Below, piece after piece: positions 12,801 through 25,100 of a DNA stretch of 64,000 nucleotides. This DNA is from Amoebidium appalachense (Eukaryota; Ichthyosporea): the NCBI GenBank assembly GCA_963693365.1, contig CAVNZM010000005.1:3286001-3350000 (forward strand), in the 5' to 3' direction. Numbering within the stretch: the first letter of the stretch is position 1; the number at the start of each line of letters is the position of its first letter. The notes under the pieces were generated by a model that was not told the DNA's origin, ran no database searches, and was given only the letters and a program-made list of their open reading frames with translations. The position numbers and the translations under genes were made by a program.

Positions 12801-15800
12801 TAAGCCAATAACCACCACCACGACGACTAAGCCAACAACCACCACCACGAAGACTACCACCACCACCACGACGACTAAGACAACAACCACCACCACGAAG
12901 ACTACCACCACCACCACCAAGACCACCACCACCACCAAGACCACCACCACCACCAAGCCAACCACCACCACCACTACCACCAAGTCTACTACTACCACCA
13001 AGCCAACCACCACCACCACCACCAAGCCAACCACCACCACCACCACCAAGTCTACAACCACCACTACAACCAAGCCAACAACCACCACAAAGACTACCAC
13101 CACCACCACCACCAAGTCTACTACCACAACCAAGACCACCACCACTACCACCAAACCTACCACAACCACCACGACGACTAAGCCAACAACCACCACCACG
13201 AAGACTACCACCACCACCACCACCACCACCAAGCCAACCACCACCACCACTACCACCAAGTCTACTACTACCACCAAGCCAACCACCACCACCACCACCA
13301 AGCCAACCACCACCACCACCACCAAGTCTACAACCACCACTACAACCAAGCCAACAACCACCACAACGAAGACCACCACAACCACCACCAAGCCAACCAC
13401 CACCACAAAGACTACCACCACCACCACCACCAAGTCTACTACCACAACCAAGACCACCACCACTACCACCAAACCTACCACAACCACCACGACGACTAAG
13501 CCAACAACCACCACCACGAAGACTACCACCACCACCACCAAGTCTACTACCACAACGAAGACCACCACCACAACCAAGCCAACAACAACCACAAAGACCA
13601 CTACCACAACGACCTCCAAGCCAACCACCACAACAAAGACCACCGCCACAACCACCAAGTCTACTACCACATCAAAGACCACCACCACCACCAAACCAAC
13701 CACTACCACCACAACCAAGACCACCACCACCACCACCAAGCCAACCACTACCACCACCACGACTAAGCCAACAACCACCACCACCACGAAGACTACCACT
13801 ACCACCACCAAGTCTACTACCACAACGAAGACCACCACCACCACCACCAAGCCAACCACCACCACCACCACCAAGCCAACCACCACCACCACCAAGCCAA
13901 CCACCACCACCACAACCAAGCCAACAACCACCACGACAAAGACCACCACAACCACCACCAAACCAACCACCACCACAAAGACTACCACCACCACCAACAA
14001 GTCTACTACCACAACGAAGACCACCACCACCACCAAGCCAACCACCACCACCAAGACCACAACCACCACCACCACCACAACCAAAACCTACCCCACTACC
14101 ACCACCTCCAAGACTACCACCACCACGACCAAGCCAACCACGACGACGAAGACCACCACAATCACCACCAAGCCAACCACCACCACCAAGACTACCACCA
14201 CCACCATCAAGTCTACTACTACAACCAAGACCGCCACCACCACCACAACCACAACCAAGCCAACAACTACCACAACAAAGACCACCACAACCACCACCAC
14301 GAAGACCATCACGACCACCAAACCAACCACTACCACCACAAAAAAGACCACCACCACCACCACCAAACCTACTACTACCACCACGACGACTAAGCCAACA
14401 ACCACCACCACGAAGACTACTACCACCACCACGAAGTCTACTACCACAACGAAGGCTACCACCACCACCACCACAACCACAACCAAGCCAACAACTACCA
14501 CAACAAAGACCACCACAACCACCACCACGAAGACCATCACGACCACCAAACCAACCACTACCACCACAAAAAAGACCACCACCACCACCACCAAACCTAC
14601 TACTACCACCACGACGACTAAGCCAACAACCACCACCACGAAGACTACTACCACCACCACGAAGTCTACTACCACAACGAAGGCTACCACCACCACCAAA
14701 CCTACAACCACCACCACCACCACCACCACCACCACCACCAAACCAACCACCACAACGAAGACTTCCACCACCACGACCAAGTCTACTACTACAACCAAGA
14801 CCACCACCACAACCAAGCCTACCACTACCACCACAACCAAGACCACCACCACCACCACCAAGCCTACTACAACCACGACGACTAAGCCAACCACCACCAC
14901 CACCAAGCCTACAACCACCACCACAACCAAGCCAACAACCACCACAACGAAGACCACCACAACCACCACCAAGCCAACCACCACAACGAAGACTACCACC
15001 ACAACCACCAAGTCTACTACCACATCCAAGACCACCACCACCACCAAACCAACCACTACCACCACAACCAAGACCACCACCACCACCACCAAGCCTACCA
15101 CTACAACCACGACGACTAAGCCAACTACCACCACCACGAAGACTACTACCACCACCACGAAGTCTACTACCACAACGAAGGCTACCACCACCAAGCCTAC
15201 AACCACCACCACCACCACCACCACCACCAAACCAACCACCACAACGAAGACCTCCACCACCACCACAAAGTCTACTACTACAACCAAGACCACCACCACC
15301 ACCAAGCCTACCACTACCACCACAACCAAGACCACCACCACCACCACCAAGCCTACTACAACCACGACGACTAGGCCAACCACCACCACCACCAAGCCTA
15401 CAACCACCACCACAACCAAGCCAACAACCACCACAACGAAGACCACCACAACCACCACCAAGCCAACCACCACAACGAAGACTACCACCACAACCACTAT
15501 TTCTACTACCACATCCAAGACCACCACCACCACCAAACCAACAACTACCACCACAACCAAGACCACCACCACCACCACCAAGCCTACCACTACAACCACG
15601 ACGACTAAGCCAACAACCACCACCACGAAGACTACCACTACCACCACCAAGTCTACTACCACAACGAAGACCATAACCACCACCAAGCCAACAACCACCA
15701 CCACCACCACCAAGCCTACTACCACCACCACAACCAAGCCCACAACCACCACAACGAAGACCACAACCACCACCAAGCCAACCACCACCACAAAGACTAC

Positions 15801-18789
15801 CACCACCACCATGTCTACTACCACAAGCAAGACTACCACCACCACCAAACCAACCACCACCACCACCACTAAGCCTACTACCACAACCACCACCAAGCCA
15901 ACCACCACCAAGCCTACCACTACCACCACAACCAAGACCACCACCACCACCACCAAGCCTACTACAACCACGACGACTAAGCCAACCACCACCACCACCA
16001 AGCCTACAACCACCACCACCACCAAGCCAACAACCACCACAACGAAGACCACCACAACCACCACCAAGCCAACCACCACAATGAAGACTACCACCACAAC
16101 CACCAAGTCTACTACCACATCCAAGACCACCACCACCACCAAACCAACCACTACCACCACAACCAAGACCACCACCACCACCACCAAGCCTACCACTACA
16201 ACCACGACGACTAAGCCAACCACCACCACCACGAAGACTACCACTACCACCACCAAGTCTACTACCACAACCAAGACCACCACCACCACCACCACCACGC
16301 CAACCACCACCACCACCACCAAGACAACCACCACCACCACCAAGCCTACTACCACCACCACAACCAAGCCCACAACCACCACAACGAAGACCACAACCAC
16401 CACCAAGCCAACCACCACCACAAAGACTACCACCACCACCACCATTTCTACTACCACAAGCAAGACTACCACCACCACCAAACCAACCACCACCACCACC
16501 ACTAAGCCTACTACCACGACCACCACCAAGCCAACCACCACCACGAAGACTACCACCACCAAGTCTACTACGGCAACCAAGACCACTACCACCACCAAAC
16601 CAACAAGTACCACCACAACCAAGACCACCACCACCACCACCAAGCCTACTACAACCACGACGACTAAGCCAACAACCACCACCACCAAGCCTACGACCAC
16701 CACGACGACCAAGCCAACAACCACTACAACGAAGACCACCACAACCACCACCAAGCCAACCACCACCACGAAGACTACCACCACCACTACCACTACAACC
16801 AAGACCACCACCACCACCACCAAGCCTACCACTACCACCACAACGACTAAGCCAACCACCACCACCACGAAGACTACCACCACCACCACCAAGTCTACTA
16901 CCACAACGAACTTGAAGACCACCACCACCACCAAGCCAACCACCACCACCACCACCAAGCCTACAACCACCACCACAACTACCAAAACCTACCCGACTAC
17001 CACCACCACCACCACGACCAAGCCAACCACGACGACGAAGACCACCACAACCACCACCACCAAGTCTTCTTCTACAACAAAGACCACCACCACTAAGCCG
17101 ACAACTACCACCACCACCAAGCCTACCACTACAACGAAGACCACCACCACAACCACAAAGACAACGACTACCACAAAGACAACGACCAGCACGCCAACCA
17201 CCACCACGAAGACCACCACAACCACCACCAAGCCAACCACCACCACGAAGACTACCACCACCACCACCAAGTCTACTATTACAACCAAGACCACTACCAC
17301 CACCAAGCCAACCACCACCACCACCACCAAGCCAACAACCACCACCACAACCAAGCCAACAACCACCACATTGAAGACCACCACCACCACCACCACCAAG
17401 CCAACCACCACAACGAAGACCACCACCACCACCACAAAGACCACCACGACCACAACCAAAACCACTACCACCACCACCAAGCCTACCACTACCACCACCA
17501 CCAAGCCTACCACTACCACGACCACCAAGCCGACCACCACCACGACCACAATCAAGACCACTACCACCACCACCAAGCCTACCACCACAACCAAGCCAAC
17601 AACCACCACAACGAAGACCACCACCACCACCACCACCAAGCCAACCACTACAACCAAGACCACCACCACCACCACCAAGCCAACCACTACAACCAAGACC
17701 ACTACCACCACCACCAAGCCTACCACCACCACGACCACCAAGCCGACCACCACCACGACCACCAAGCCGACCACCACCACGACCACAACCAAGACCACCA
17801 CCACCACCACCAAGCCGACCACCACCACCACCACCAAGCCGACCACTACCACAAAGACCACCACGACCACAACCAAGACCACTACCACCACCACCAAGCC
17901 TACCACCACCACGACCACCAAGCCGACCACCACCACGACCACAACCAAGACCACTACCACCACCACCAAGCCGACCACCACCACCACCACCAAGCCGACC
18001 ACTACCACAAAGACCACCACGACCACAACCAAGACCACTACCACCACAACCAAGCCTACCACCACCACGACCACAACCAAGCCTACCACCACCACGACCA
18101 CAACCAAGCCAACCACAACCACCACAACCACTACAAAGCCAACCACAACCACGAAGACCACTTCTACCACCACAAAGCCAACAACCACAACGCAAACTAC
18201 CACCACAACTACCAAAACCTACACCACCACCACTCCCACTACCACCACCACGAAGCCAACCAGCACCACCACCATCAAGCCAACCACCACAACAACAAAG
18301 ACCACCACCACCACAAGTCCCACCCCCACACCCCCAGGCTCCTATTGTGCGCTGTATGGGCAGAGCAACCCTGCGGGCAGTGTATCCGTCAGTGTCACTG
18401 GCAACCAGCTAACGGCATCATTAGATACATCCGGGGCAGTGGGTGGACCAATCGGTATCCAAGATTATCACGTGGCCATCGCGTGCGATCTTTCTGGAAT
18501 TCCGGCAGCATCCGATGGCCAACCGATCCCAGGCCAATTTTCAAACTGCGGCTCGGCTACGTATCCAAATTGCGTGGGGGCTCAAACTGCCGCCGGGGGT
18601 TCTTCAACGGCAAGTCTCACGTTGAATGTTTCACCCCTCTCGTGTACCAACGCGGTTTTGGTTGTTCACTTCACGCTTGACAACGGGGAAACGGGTTTTG
18701 GGTGTGGCCGCTGCCTTCCCTCCAACCCTTGGTGCCAGTATCAGTTTAACTCCCCACGCTGGGCCTACTACATTCCTGTGCAGATTTAA
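6830..18789 (+). CDS. Giant mucin-like Thr/Lys/Pro protein with two terminal eight-cysteine domains (exon 2)
   Basis: This is a single exon of 11,960 nt ending in TAA. With exon 1 it gives a 4,001-residue protein: N-terminal segment, eight-Cys domain (residues about 36-187), about 3,666 residues of Thr runs broken by Lys, Lys-Pro, Lys-Ser and Thr-Tyr-Pro (188-3,853), then a second eight-Cys domain ending at the last residue (3,854-4,001). No transmembrane segment or GPI-type tail is visible. Thr codons mix ACC, ACA, ACG and ACT, so the repeat is kept as protein rather than as a pure DNA microsatellite. Known Thr-rich proteins of this style are heavily O-glycosylated and extracellular; here the Lys spacing makes the stalk strongly cationic. 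A secreted gel-forming, adhesive or cell-coat protein is inferred. I do not recognise the family. The GTG at 6,838 is not a likely start; the frame is open from 6,811 and most likely enters by splicing at 6,830. Confidence 0.85.
6889..7344 (+). other. N-terminal eight-cysteine domain (copy 1)
   Basis: About 152 residues. It begins YCALYGKSNPAG and ends WAYYIPV. Shared with copy 2 are YCALYGxSNPAGxVSV, GPIGIxDYHVAxACDLxGIP, a Gln-Pro-Ile-Pro segment, NCG followed by YPxCVGAQT, LxCTNAV, HFTLxNGETGxGCGxC and SPxWAYYIPV. Eight Cys are at matching places, suggesting four disulfides. The predicted composition is beta-rich and secreted. No known domain is recognised by eye. It lies just before the first GYPTK repeats, so it caps the stalk. 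Confidence 0.8.
7345..18342 (+). repeat. Coding Thr/Lys/Pro repeat region with higher-order units
   Basis: 3,666 codons of (Thr)3-9 blocks separated by Lys, Lys-Pro, Lys-Ser and rare Arg, Ile, Ala or Asn. A Lys-Thr/Pro-Tyr-Pro-(Thr)4 cassette recurs with Tyr codons at 8,104, 9,181, 10,492, 11,224, 14,089 and 16,990. The 10,492-to-11,224 spacing marks a near-identical 732-bp tandem unit, extending to about 11,920. A 228-bp duplication covers about 14,230-14,690, and copies about 490 bp apart start near 14,740 and 15,230. The + strand is almost free of T. Confidence 0.9.
7371..7850 (+). repeat. GYPTK-(T)6 eleven-residue repeats at the base of the Thr stalk
   Basis: Two clusters of an 11-residue (33-bp) unit, GYPTKTTTTTT. 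The first cluster has four copies (from 7,371) and the second five (from about 7,701, with GYPTKTP variants). About 190 bp of T/K/P repeats separates them. The DNA copies are close to identical, unlike the degenerate Thr codons elsewhere, suggesting recent unit duplication. Confidence 0.85.
18343..18786 (+). other. C-terminal eight-cysteine domain (copy 2)
   Basis: 148 residues, YCALYGQSNPAG to IPVQI, followed directly by the stop. It aligns end to end with copy 1, with all eight Cys and most Gly, Pro and aromatic positions kept and only small gaps. It is preceded by a Ser-Pro-Thr-Pro-rich linker (about 18,316-18,342). Identical caps at both ends of a stiff stalk suggest end-to-end or ligand-bridging function; that is inference. 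Confidence 0.8.
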
Positions 18790-19050
18790 GGCCGTGTGAT
18801 TGGATGCATATCATGCAAGGATGGATATGATCGGATGAGTACACTTGTATCTTATCAGAATACTATAGGATAAGAATGTGCTTGTATTTCATCAGGATTC
18901 CATAGGATAGGAATGTGTTGTTTGATGTATTGGAGGACAGAAACTTCCCAAGCTGACGGTCTTGGACAACTATTCATACGTTTTCCCTGTGGGCAACACG
19001 TCTAGATTGCGGTTAAATAAATCGCCATTTTAGTGGAAACAGGTTTCTGA
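18790..19050 (+). other. 3' UTR of the giant gene, with a 37-bp tandem duplication
   Basis: Unique sequence after the stop. Two diverged copies of a 37-bp unit lie back to back (18,844-18,880 and 18,881-18,917), each containing CTTGTAT, an ATCAG core and TATAGGATA or CATAGGATA. A TG-rich stretch (about 19,045-19,058) after the poly(A) signal fits a downstream element. Confidence 0.5.
19016..19021 (+). terminator. Poly(A) signal AATAAA
   Basis: AATAAA lies 227 nt after the stop of the giant exon in non-repetitive DNA. A TG-rich element follows within about 30-40 nt. It is the natural 3' end of the transcript that starts near 5,028. Confidence 0.55.
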
Positions 19051-19059
19051 TTGTGCTGT

Positions 19060-19555
19060 TACGTATCCCTCCATCTCCCCTCATTCTCTCTTTCTTCTGC
19101 TGCTTACACCACCGTTCCCTGCCCACACTCTTTTCTCTAAACACCCTCCCCCCCCCCCCCCCCCGCCCTTCCCCCTCCTCCCCCCCCTCCCACCGTTCCC
19201 CCCCTCCAACCCCCCCCCCCCCCCCCCCTTCCCTCCCCTCCCCCTTCCTCCCCGGCGTAGTCCCCCGACTTCTGCTACCTGCCCTCACAGCCCCTACCAC
19301 CCATTGCACACACCCCCTCTTGCTTGCCTAGTCTCACTCCCCCCCCCCCCCCCCCCCCCCCAAGCACCACCCCATTCATGTTTGCAACCCCTTTCCAAGT
19401 CTCCTTCGTTTCTTTTCTTTTGTTGCATGCTATCACCCTCCTCCCCCACCTCTCCTCCCTCCCCTCTTCTCCCCCCCCCCCCCCCCCCGGGCCCCCTCGT
19501 AATCTCCTTTGCAAATCTGTCAACTTAGTACATGTGTAGAGTGCACCCCCTCCAG

Positions 19556-19586
<31 letters not shown>

Positions 19587-20261
19587 TTGCCCCTCCCTCA
19601 ATTCTTTTTCTTCAAGTGCATCCGTCACCATCGATATCCTGATCCCTCCACACAAACGCCTCCCCCCGCCCCTCCTGCCTACCCGTTGATAAATTTTGAA
19701 GGACAAATTTTTTGGTGGTCCGTGTATGATATGCTCTTCTTATCCCTGGTCGTAAGGTAAACCCCTCCTTCCCCCCCCCCGGGCCGTCCACCCCCCCTCC
19801 CCCCCTCCCCTCCCTCCCCCCCCTCCCCCACCCGCCCTCACCCCCCCTACCCCCCCCCTTCCCCACTGCCCCCTCAACCCCCCCCCCCCCCCCCCAGCGT
19901 CTGGTCACTGAGCCCTTCTCGCATGCCACAAAATAATCACAGACACATATCTTTTATATCTTTTTATTACCCAAGGGCCCACCCAGTAATCACGGATACC
20001 TATTAGTGCATGCTGGATAGAAGGAGCAAAGCCAATCGAACACACATGCACGGACACGTGTACGCACGCACCCACACATGCACGCACGTGCATATGAACA
20101 CGTACAGGCACGTGCGCACGCGCGCGCGCGCTCACACATACACACACACACACAAGCAAATGCACTGGGCCTACACTCATACACGCACACGCACACAATC
20201 ACACGCACACACACACAATCACACGCACACACACACATACACATGCACGCACACACGCACG

Positions 20262-20338
<77 letters not shown>

Positions 20339-20905
20339 ACACTTACACACAGACCCCTACACACATACACACACACACACACACATACATATGTACGCAA
20401 GAGCGAATACACACAGGCAGGCACACGCGCACACACACATACAGAGCAGCACTCACATACACACACACACCAACTGTTACACTCACACCCGTCACAACAT
20501 CTCACATTATGCATGGTAAACTTGCACACCCTGACGAGAACACTTTGCATGAACGCAAAAGCGACCACCCGCAGTAACAGACACAATCCCTCCGCATCGC
20601 TGCAAATCCCCCCCCCCCCCCCCCCCCACCGCACCCCCTTTCACCCCTCTCCCTCCCCTCCACCCCCTCCCCCCCCCTGCCCCCCCCCCCCCCCCCCCCC
20701 CCCCGCCACCACCACCACCACCACCCGGACACACACGTGCTGCCAAACCACCACACAAACACCAATAACTGCCCACCCCCCGTCACCCGGCTGTTCCCCC
20801 CGTGCCCCAACCCCCGGGGGGAAGGGGCCCTGGGGGAGGGGGGGAGGGGGGGGGGGGGGGGGGGGGTGGGGGAGTGGGGGGAGTGGGGAAGTTCTTGACC
20901 GACAT
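19060..20905. repeat. C-rich and (CA)n low-complexity block
   Basis: C-rich tracts lie at 19,145-19,250, 19,340-19,362, 19,470-19,490, 19,556-19,586, 19,745-19,897, 20,608-20,628 and 20,660-20,705. A long CA-rich stretch spans about 20,040-20,480, with pure (CA)n near 20,270-20,330. A G-rich tract is at 20,820-20,890. Unique islands (19,610-19,760, 19,900-20,035 and 20,500-20,600) carry no clear exon. Confidence 0.9.
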
Positions 20906-21362
20906 AGACCCATAGGTTAAGGGAATCATAAGTCGCATCACATACAGTCCTGAAGCACAGTAAGTGATCTTATTCCACCACAATAAAGCAATACATCGAT
21001 AAAAATATGGTTTTATGTGTGTCTGGGCCCTTTGTAAATGTGGGGGCACCATACCCCACCATCGGGCCTGTTGGCCACATTGTCACTCGGGGTCGAATCG
21101 TTCCCTGATTCACGTCATCACATCATATTTTGTCCAGTCAGGTGCAAGGGGAACTCTTTCATAGTTAGTGACCATAATTGAACGCCGGCTCGACCTCCAT
21201 TGCCGAAATAGGAGGTAGACGGAAGGGTTTGGAAGATAGAATGGGAAGGACGGGAGCTCGAGGGGGGGAAGGGGGGAGGGGGGAGGGGGGGGGGGGGGGG
21301 GGCAGGGAGGGAAGGGGTGGGAGGGGGGAAGAAGAAAAGATGGTGTGCGTTGTTCAACGGTG

Positions 21363-21393
<31 letters not shown>

Positions 21394-22480
21394 GGGGGTG
21401 GGGGTGGGTGGGTGGGGGGGGGGGTGGAGGCAAAAGGGGAACAGATTTTTGCACTGGGGGGAAAGACGACATCCGTACACAGTGAACACTATCATGTCCA
21501 ATATATCGTTTTGCAGAAGAGACGTACTGTGATTAGAAAGGCTGAACGGGGGGGGATGTTGTAATACGTAGTATTTACATATGGTAAGATCTTCTCAGTT
21601 TGTGTTATGTTTCAGTTCATATGCTTAGTGTAAATGCCACACTCCTATTATGTAAAGTGTAGCATCGATCTCCGATATGCTTGTATACTTGTAATCGTGT
21701 TGTATCGGCTCTAATCGTGTATTGTGATATCGATTAGAATACTTATATGTGTGTACACGGATCCACCCACTCAGGGAGAGACGTGTACATGTTCGTGTGT
21801 ACATAAATATCTCTGGTTATAGTTATTCTATTACTATCTTGTTTGTTGATCTGTGCTCTCTTTTCCTTTCTCTTTCTCCTTCCTTATTTTCTTTTCTTTC
21901 TCTCCTTGTCTTCATGTGTATAATCGTATTTCTTTTCTACTAATATATGTTAGGTAGATTTGTGTTACTTAATACGTGTTCATTGGACGGTAACACACTA
22001 AGTAGGCTACACTTAGAATAGCATGTGTGTTTAGACTTCATTAATTCATTTTAGTTTTCATGTGTTGCCGGGTTTTAACCAATCATCAAGGTTAAGTGTG
22101 ATATGTCTGAGTCTTTGCAGTATGTCATAGGTTAGAACTTCCTTGATGATGACACGAGTTGATCTTAACTAGTGTCTGTGTCCTATCGTGTACGTCTCCG
22201 CGTACCGGATCTCTCTGAAAGCAATTGGTTCTTAGTGATTGGTTTCTATTAGAGATAGATCTGATTTCCGACTGGTCGGAAATCATGTATGGATTGGACT
22301 TAGAGGAATTTCAGGTATTTATTCGAAGATCAGAATAAATTCAGTTTAGTCGTGTCTAAACATTGATGTCTGTTGTGTACACTGCTCCGATCGTTCCGTG
22401 TTTTGTTGTTGTGTGTGTCTGTGGTGTTTTTACACTGCACCACTGTGTCTCTGCTTTCATCCCAAATACTGATATAATTT
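20906..22480. other. Mostly unique, AT-rich DNA without a visible gene
   Basis: Unique except for a G-rich/T-run/G-rich compound tract at 21,260-21,425. Frames are short and closed. A perfect hairpin with 11-bp arms lies at 22,262-22,285. I see no exon, tRNA or rRNA. Confidence 0.55.
22262..22285. repeat. Perfect short hairpin (11-bp arms, 2-nt loop)
   Basis: TGATTTCCGAC, then TG, then GTCGGAAATCA. The arms are exact reverse complements. It lies in AT-rich unique DNA with no adjacent gene, so function is unknown; it is too short for a typical MITE. Confidence 0.6.
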
Positions 22481-22484
22481 AACA

Positions 22485-23487
22485 GGGGAAGGGGGCGGGG
22501 GGGGGGGGGGGGGGGGGGGTGGAAGGGGCGGGGGAGGGGGGGGGGGGGGGGGGGGGGGATAAATTACTGACCAATGGGCCCAACAAGAGACGTGGTAAGA
22601 GGTGAGGGAGAAGGGGGGGGGGGGGGGGGGAAGGGAAGAGGGGAGGGAGGGTGGGTGGATGGGTGGATGGGTGGGGGGGGAGAGGGGGTGGCTTTCTATT
22701 CTGAGGCTGGATAGCCGGATATCATATTTGCAATGGGGAATAGGCTCTGATAAAGCATTGTTGGGTATATATGAGGATGCTGGGAGGAAAGAGGCGGTTT
22801 CTGTGGGGGGCAGGGGTGGGGGTGTGTACTAGTGTTGGGGGGGAGGGGGCTAAAAAGGGGGGACGCGCGTTTGGGGGGGGGGGGAGGGGGGGGGGAGGGA
22901 AGGGGGGGAAGGGAGGGGCTTCTGCGGTATGAAAGACAGAAGAGGGAGCACGTATGAGATTCATTGAGAGTGTAGAGGGAGAGGAAGAAGAGGGGGGAGG
23001 GGGTGTGTTAGATTTTGGGTATTGTTAGCAGAATGCAAGGGGAATGAAAACGGGCAGGGGAAAGGCCACGAAAGGGCGGGCAACCCTTTATTTATTTATT
23101 TAGTTATTTATTTATTTTGGGCGATAAGGAGCTTGTAGCTATAAGAGAAGAGGCATCGTGTGTCTCTGTGAGGGGGGGGGGGGGGGGGGGGGGGGGGAGG
23201 GGGGAAAGTGGTGTGGTTGTGGTGGTGATGGGGGAGTAACAAATGTGGAACCTTGCAATGAGAGAGGAAAAAGGGGAGGGGGAGGTTGGGGGGGGGGGGG
23301 GGAGGTGCCCCGCACTTGTGCACTTGTAAGGAGGGAAAAGGAAAGAGAGAAAACAGGGAGTGAAGGTAGGATGTGGGAGGTAGGAAGGGGAGGGGGCTCA
23401 AGAGTTCATGCACACATCAGACACACTGGCACATGCACCCACTATATAACGGGGAAATCGGGTGTGTGTGTGAGTGTGCATGTTTGT

Positions 23488-23529
<42 letters not shown>

Positions 23530-24854
23530 AACCTTTTTCCAATGTGGATAGGCATACTTCCTATACGGTTGAGGATAGGAGTGTTGGTTCACAAAGGACA
23601 TTATAGAAGGGGGCAGGGAGAAACATAGTGCGAAAGGTTCCCTAATAACGCATTGGTTAGGAACGAGAGGGATTGGGAGGGGCGGCCTTTTGAAAAAGCT
23701 TCTGGAGTCCACCGGTGGATGAGGGTAAGGGGGGAGGGAGGAGGGCCGGGGGGGGGGGGGGGGGGGCGGGGAGTGGCTGGGGGGGAAGGGATGGGAAGGA
23801 TGGGATGGAGGGGGAGGAGGGGTGCGGGGGGGGGGGGGGGGGGGGGGAGGGAGGGGGGGAAGTAGGAGGTGGTGATAGTATCTGAGGTGGGGTTATTTGG
23901 ATGATTTGCTTTCCAAAGGGCACAATCTATCTAGATGTAAGATGCACCACTCGTGGATCGCAGAATAGACCTCCGGTTAGTCTTGCTAGCGATAGTCCAT
24001 ATATAATAATTTTGGAGGGGTTAAGCATATCACAGTCTGAGTGAGACTTTCGTTTCTTTACCTAATTTAGGCTACACGTTGGATCTAACCAATCAAACAC
24101 TACTCATATTTGGGGAATGTGAGTCGATGCCCCCCCTCTCTCCTTCCCCCCCCCCCTCTCCCCCCCCCCCCCCCCCCCCCCCCCCCTCTCTCTCTCTCTC
24201 TTCCTCCCTCCCCCCCCCCCTTCCCCCCTTCCCTCCCCCTACCCCCCTACCTCCCACCCCTCCCACCCCTACCCTGCCGTTATATGCCTATAGAGCACTG
24301 CCAAACCCACCATATTTTACTACTTTGACGGTTCACATACAACTGTTTCCTCATTGTTTTGATACCACGTAGGGGATATCACGGACGGGTGGGTGGAAAG
24401 GGTGTATGTGGGGGGAAGGGGGGGGGGGGGGGGGGGAGGATGTTTTTTTCTTTTTTCTTTTTTCTTTTCTTTTTTTTTTTTTTTTTTTGGAGGGGGGGAG
24501 GGGGTCTGGTTAGGTTTTGACGGGTGGTTGTACAGGTTGTGGTATGTGTGTTGGTGTGTGAGTGTGTCTGAGGACCGGGGACATAGGAAAAAGTGAGTGT
24601 TGATAATAGTTGGAGGAAAGGTGATCTTGGTCGGCCGGGATGGGGGGCTTATGCTGAAGGGAGGGAGGGAGGTGGGGGGGTGGGGGGGGGGGGTGATGGT
24701 GGCTTGTGCGAGGAAAATGTGTGCATGCACATGCATACATCAAGCATTATCCCCTTTTTGGTCTTGAATAGGGGATGGGGATGGGTGAGATTTGGGGAAG
24801 GTCAAAACTCGGTGTTGGGGTAGTTGTGATGGTGACCGTGGTGGTGGTGGTGGT

Positions 24855-24892
<38 letters not shown>

Positions 24893-25003
24893 GCCTCACT
24901 GCCAGAGACCCCTGCAGGGAACAAGAAAGGAAGGAGGCCCGTGCAGGATCGGAACCTGGCCAATTGTTGTTGGGGCGAGGGAGGGGGTGGGGTGGGGTGG
25001 GGT

Positions 25004-25038
<35 letters not shown>

Positions 25039-25069
25039 AGGGGGGAAGAAGAAATGGTCGGCAGATTTT

Positions 25070-25100
<31 letters not shown>

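Noticed and set aside
8103-18215. Long antisense frames of Val/Leu/Phe (up to 965 codons) and of Gly/Leu/Ser/Arg (1,507 codons) opposite the Thr exon
   Set aside because: They are the forced complement of Thr/Lys codons; the + strand has almost no T, so antisense stops hardly occur. The cap domains, stop, poly(A) signal and TATA box all support the + strand frame only.
21070-21115. tRNA-like T-arm (GGGGTCGAATCGTTCCC)
   Set aside because: The rest of the cloverleaf, A-box and acceptor stem could not be fitted.
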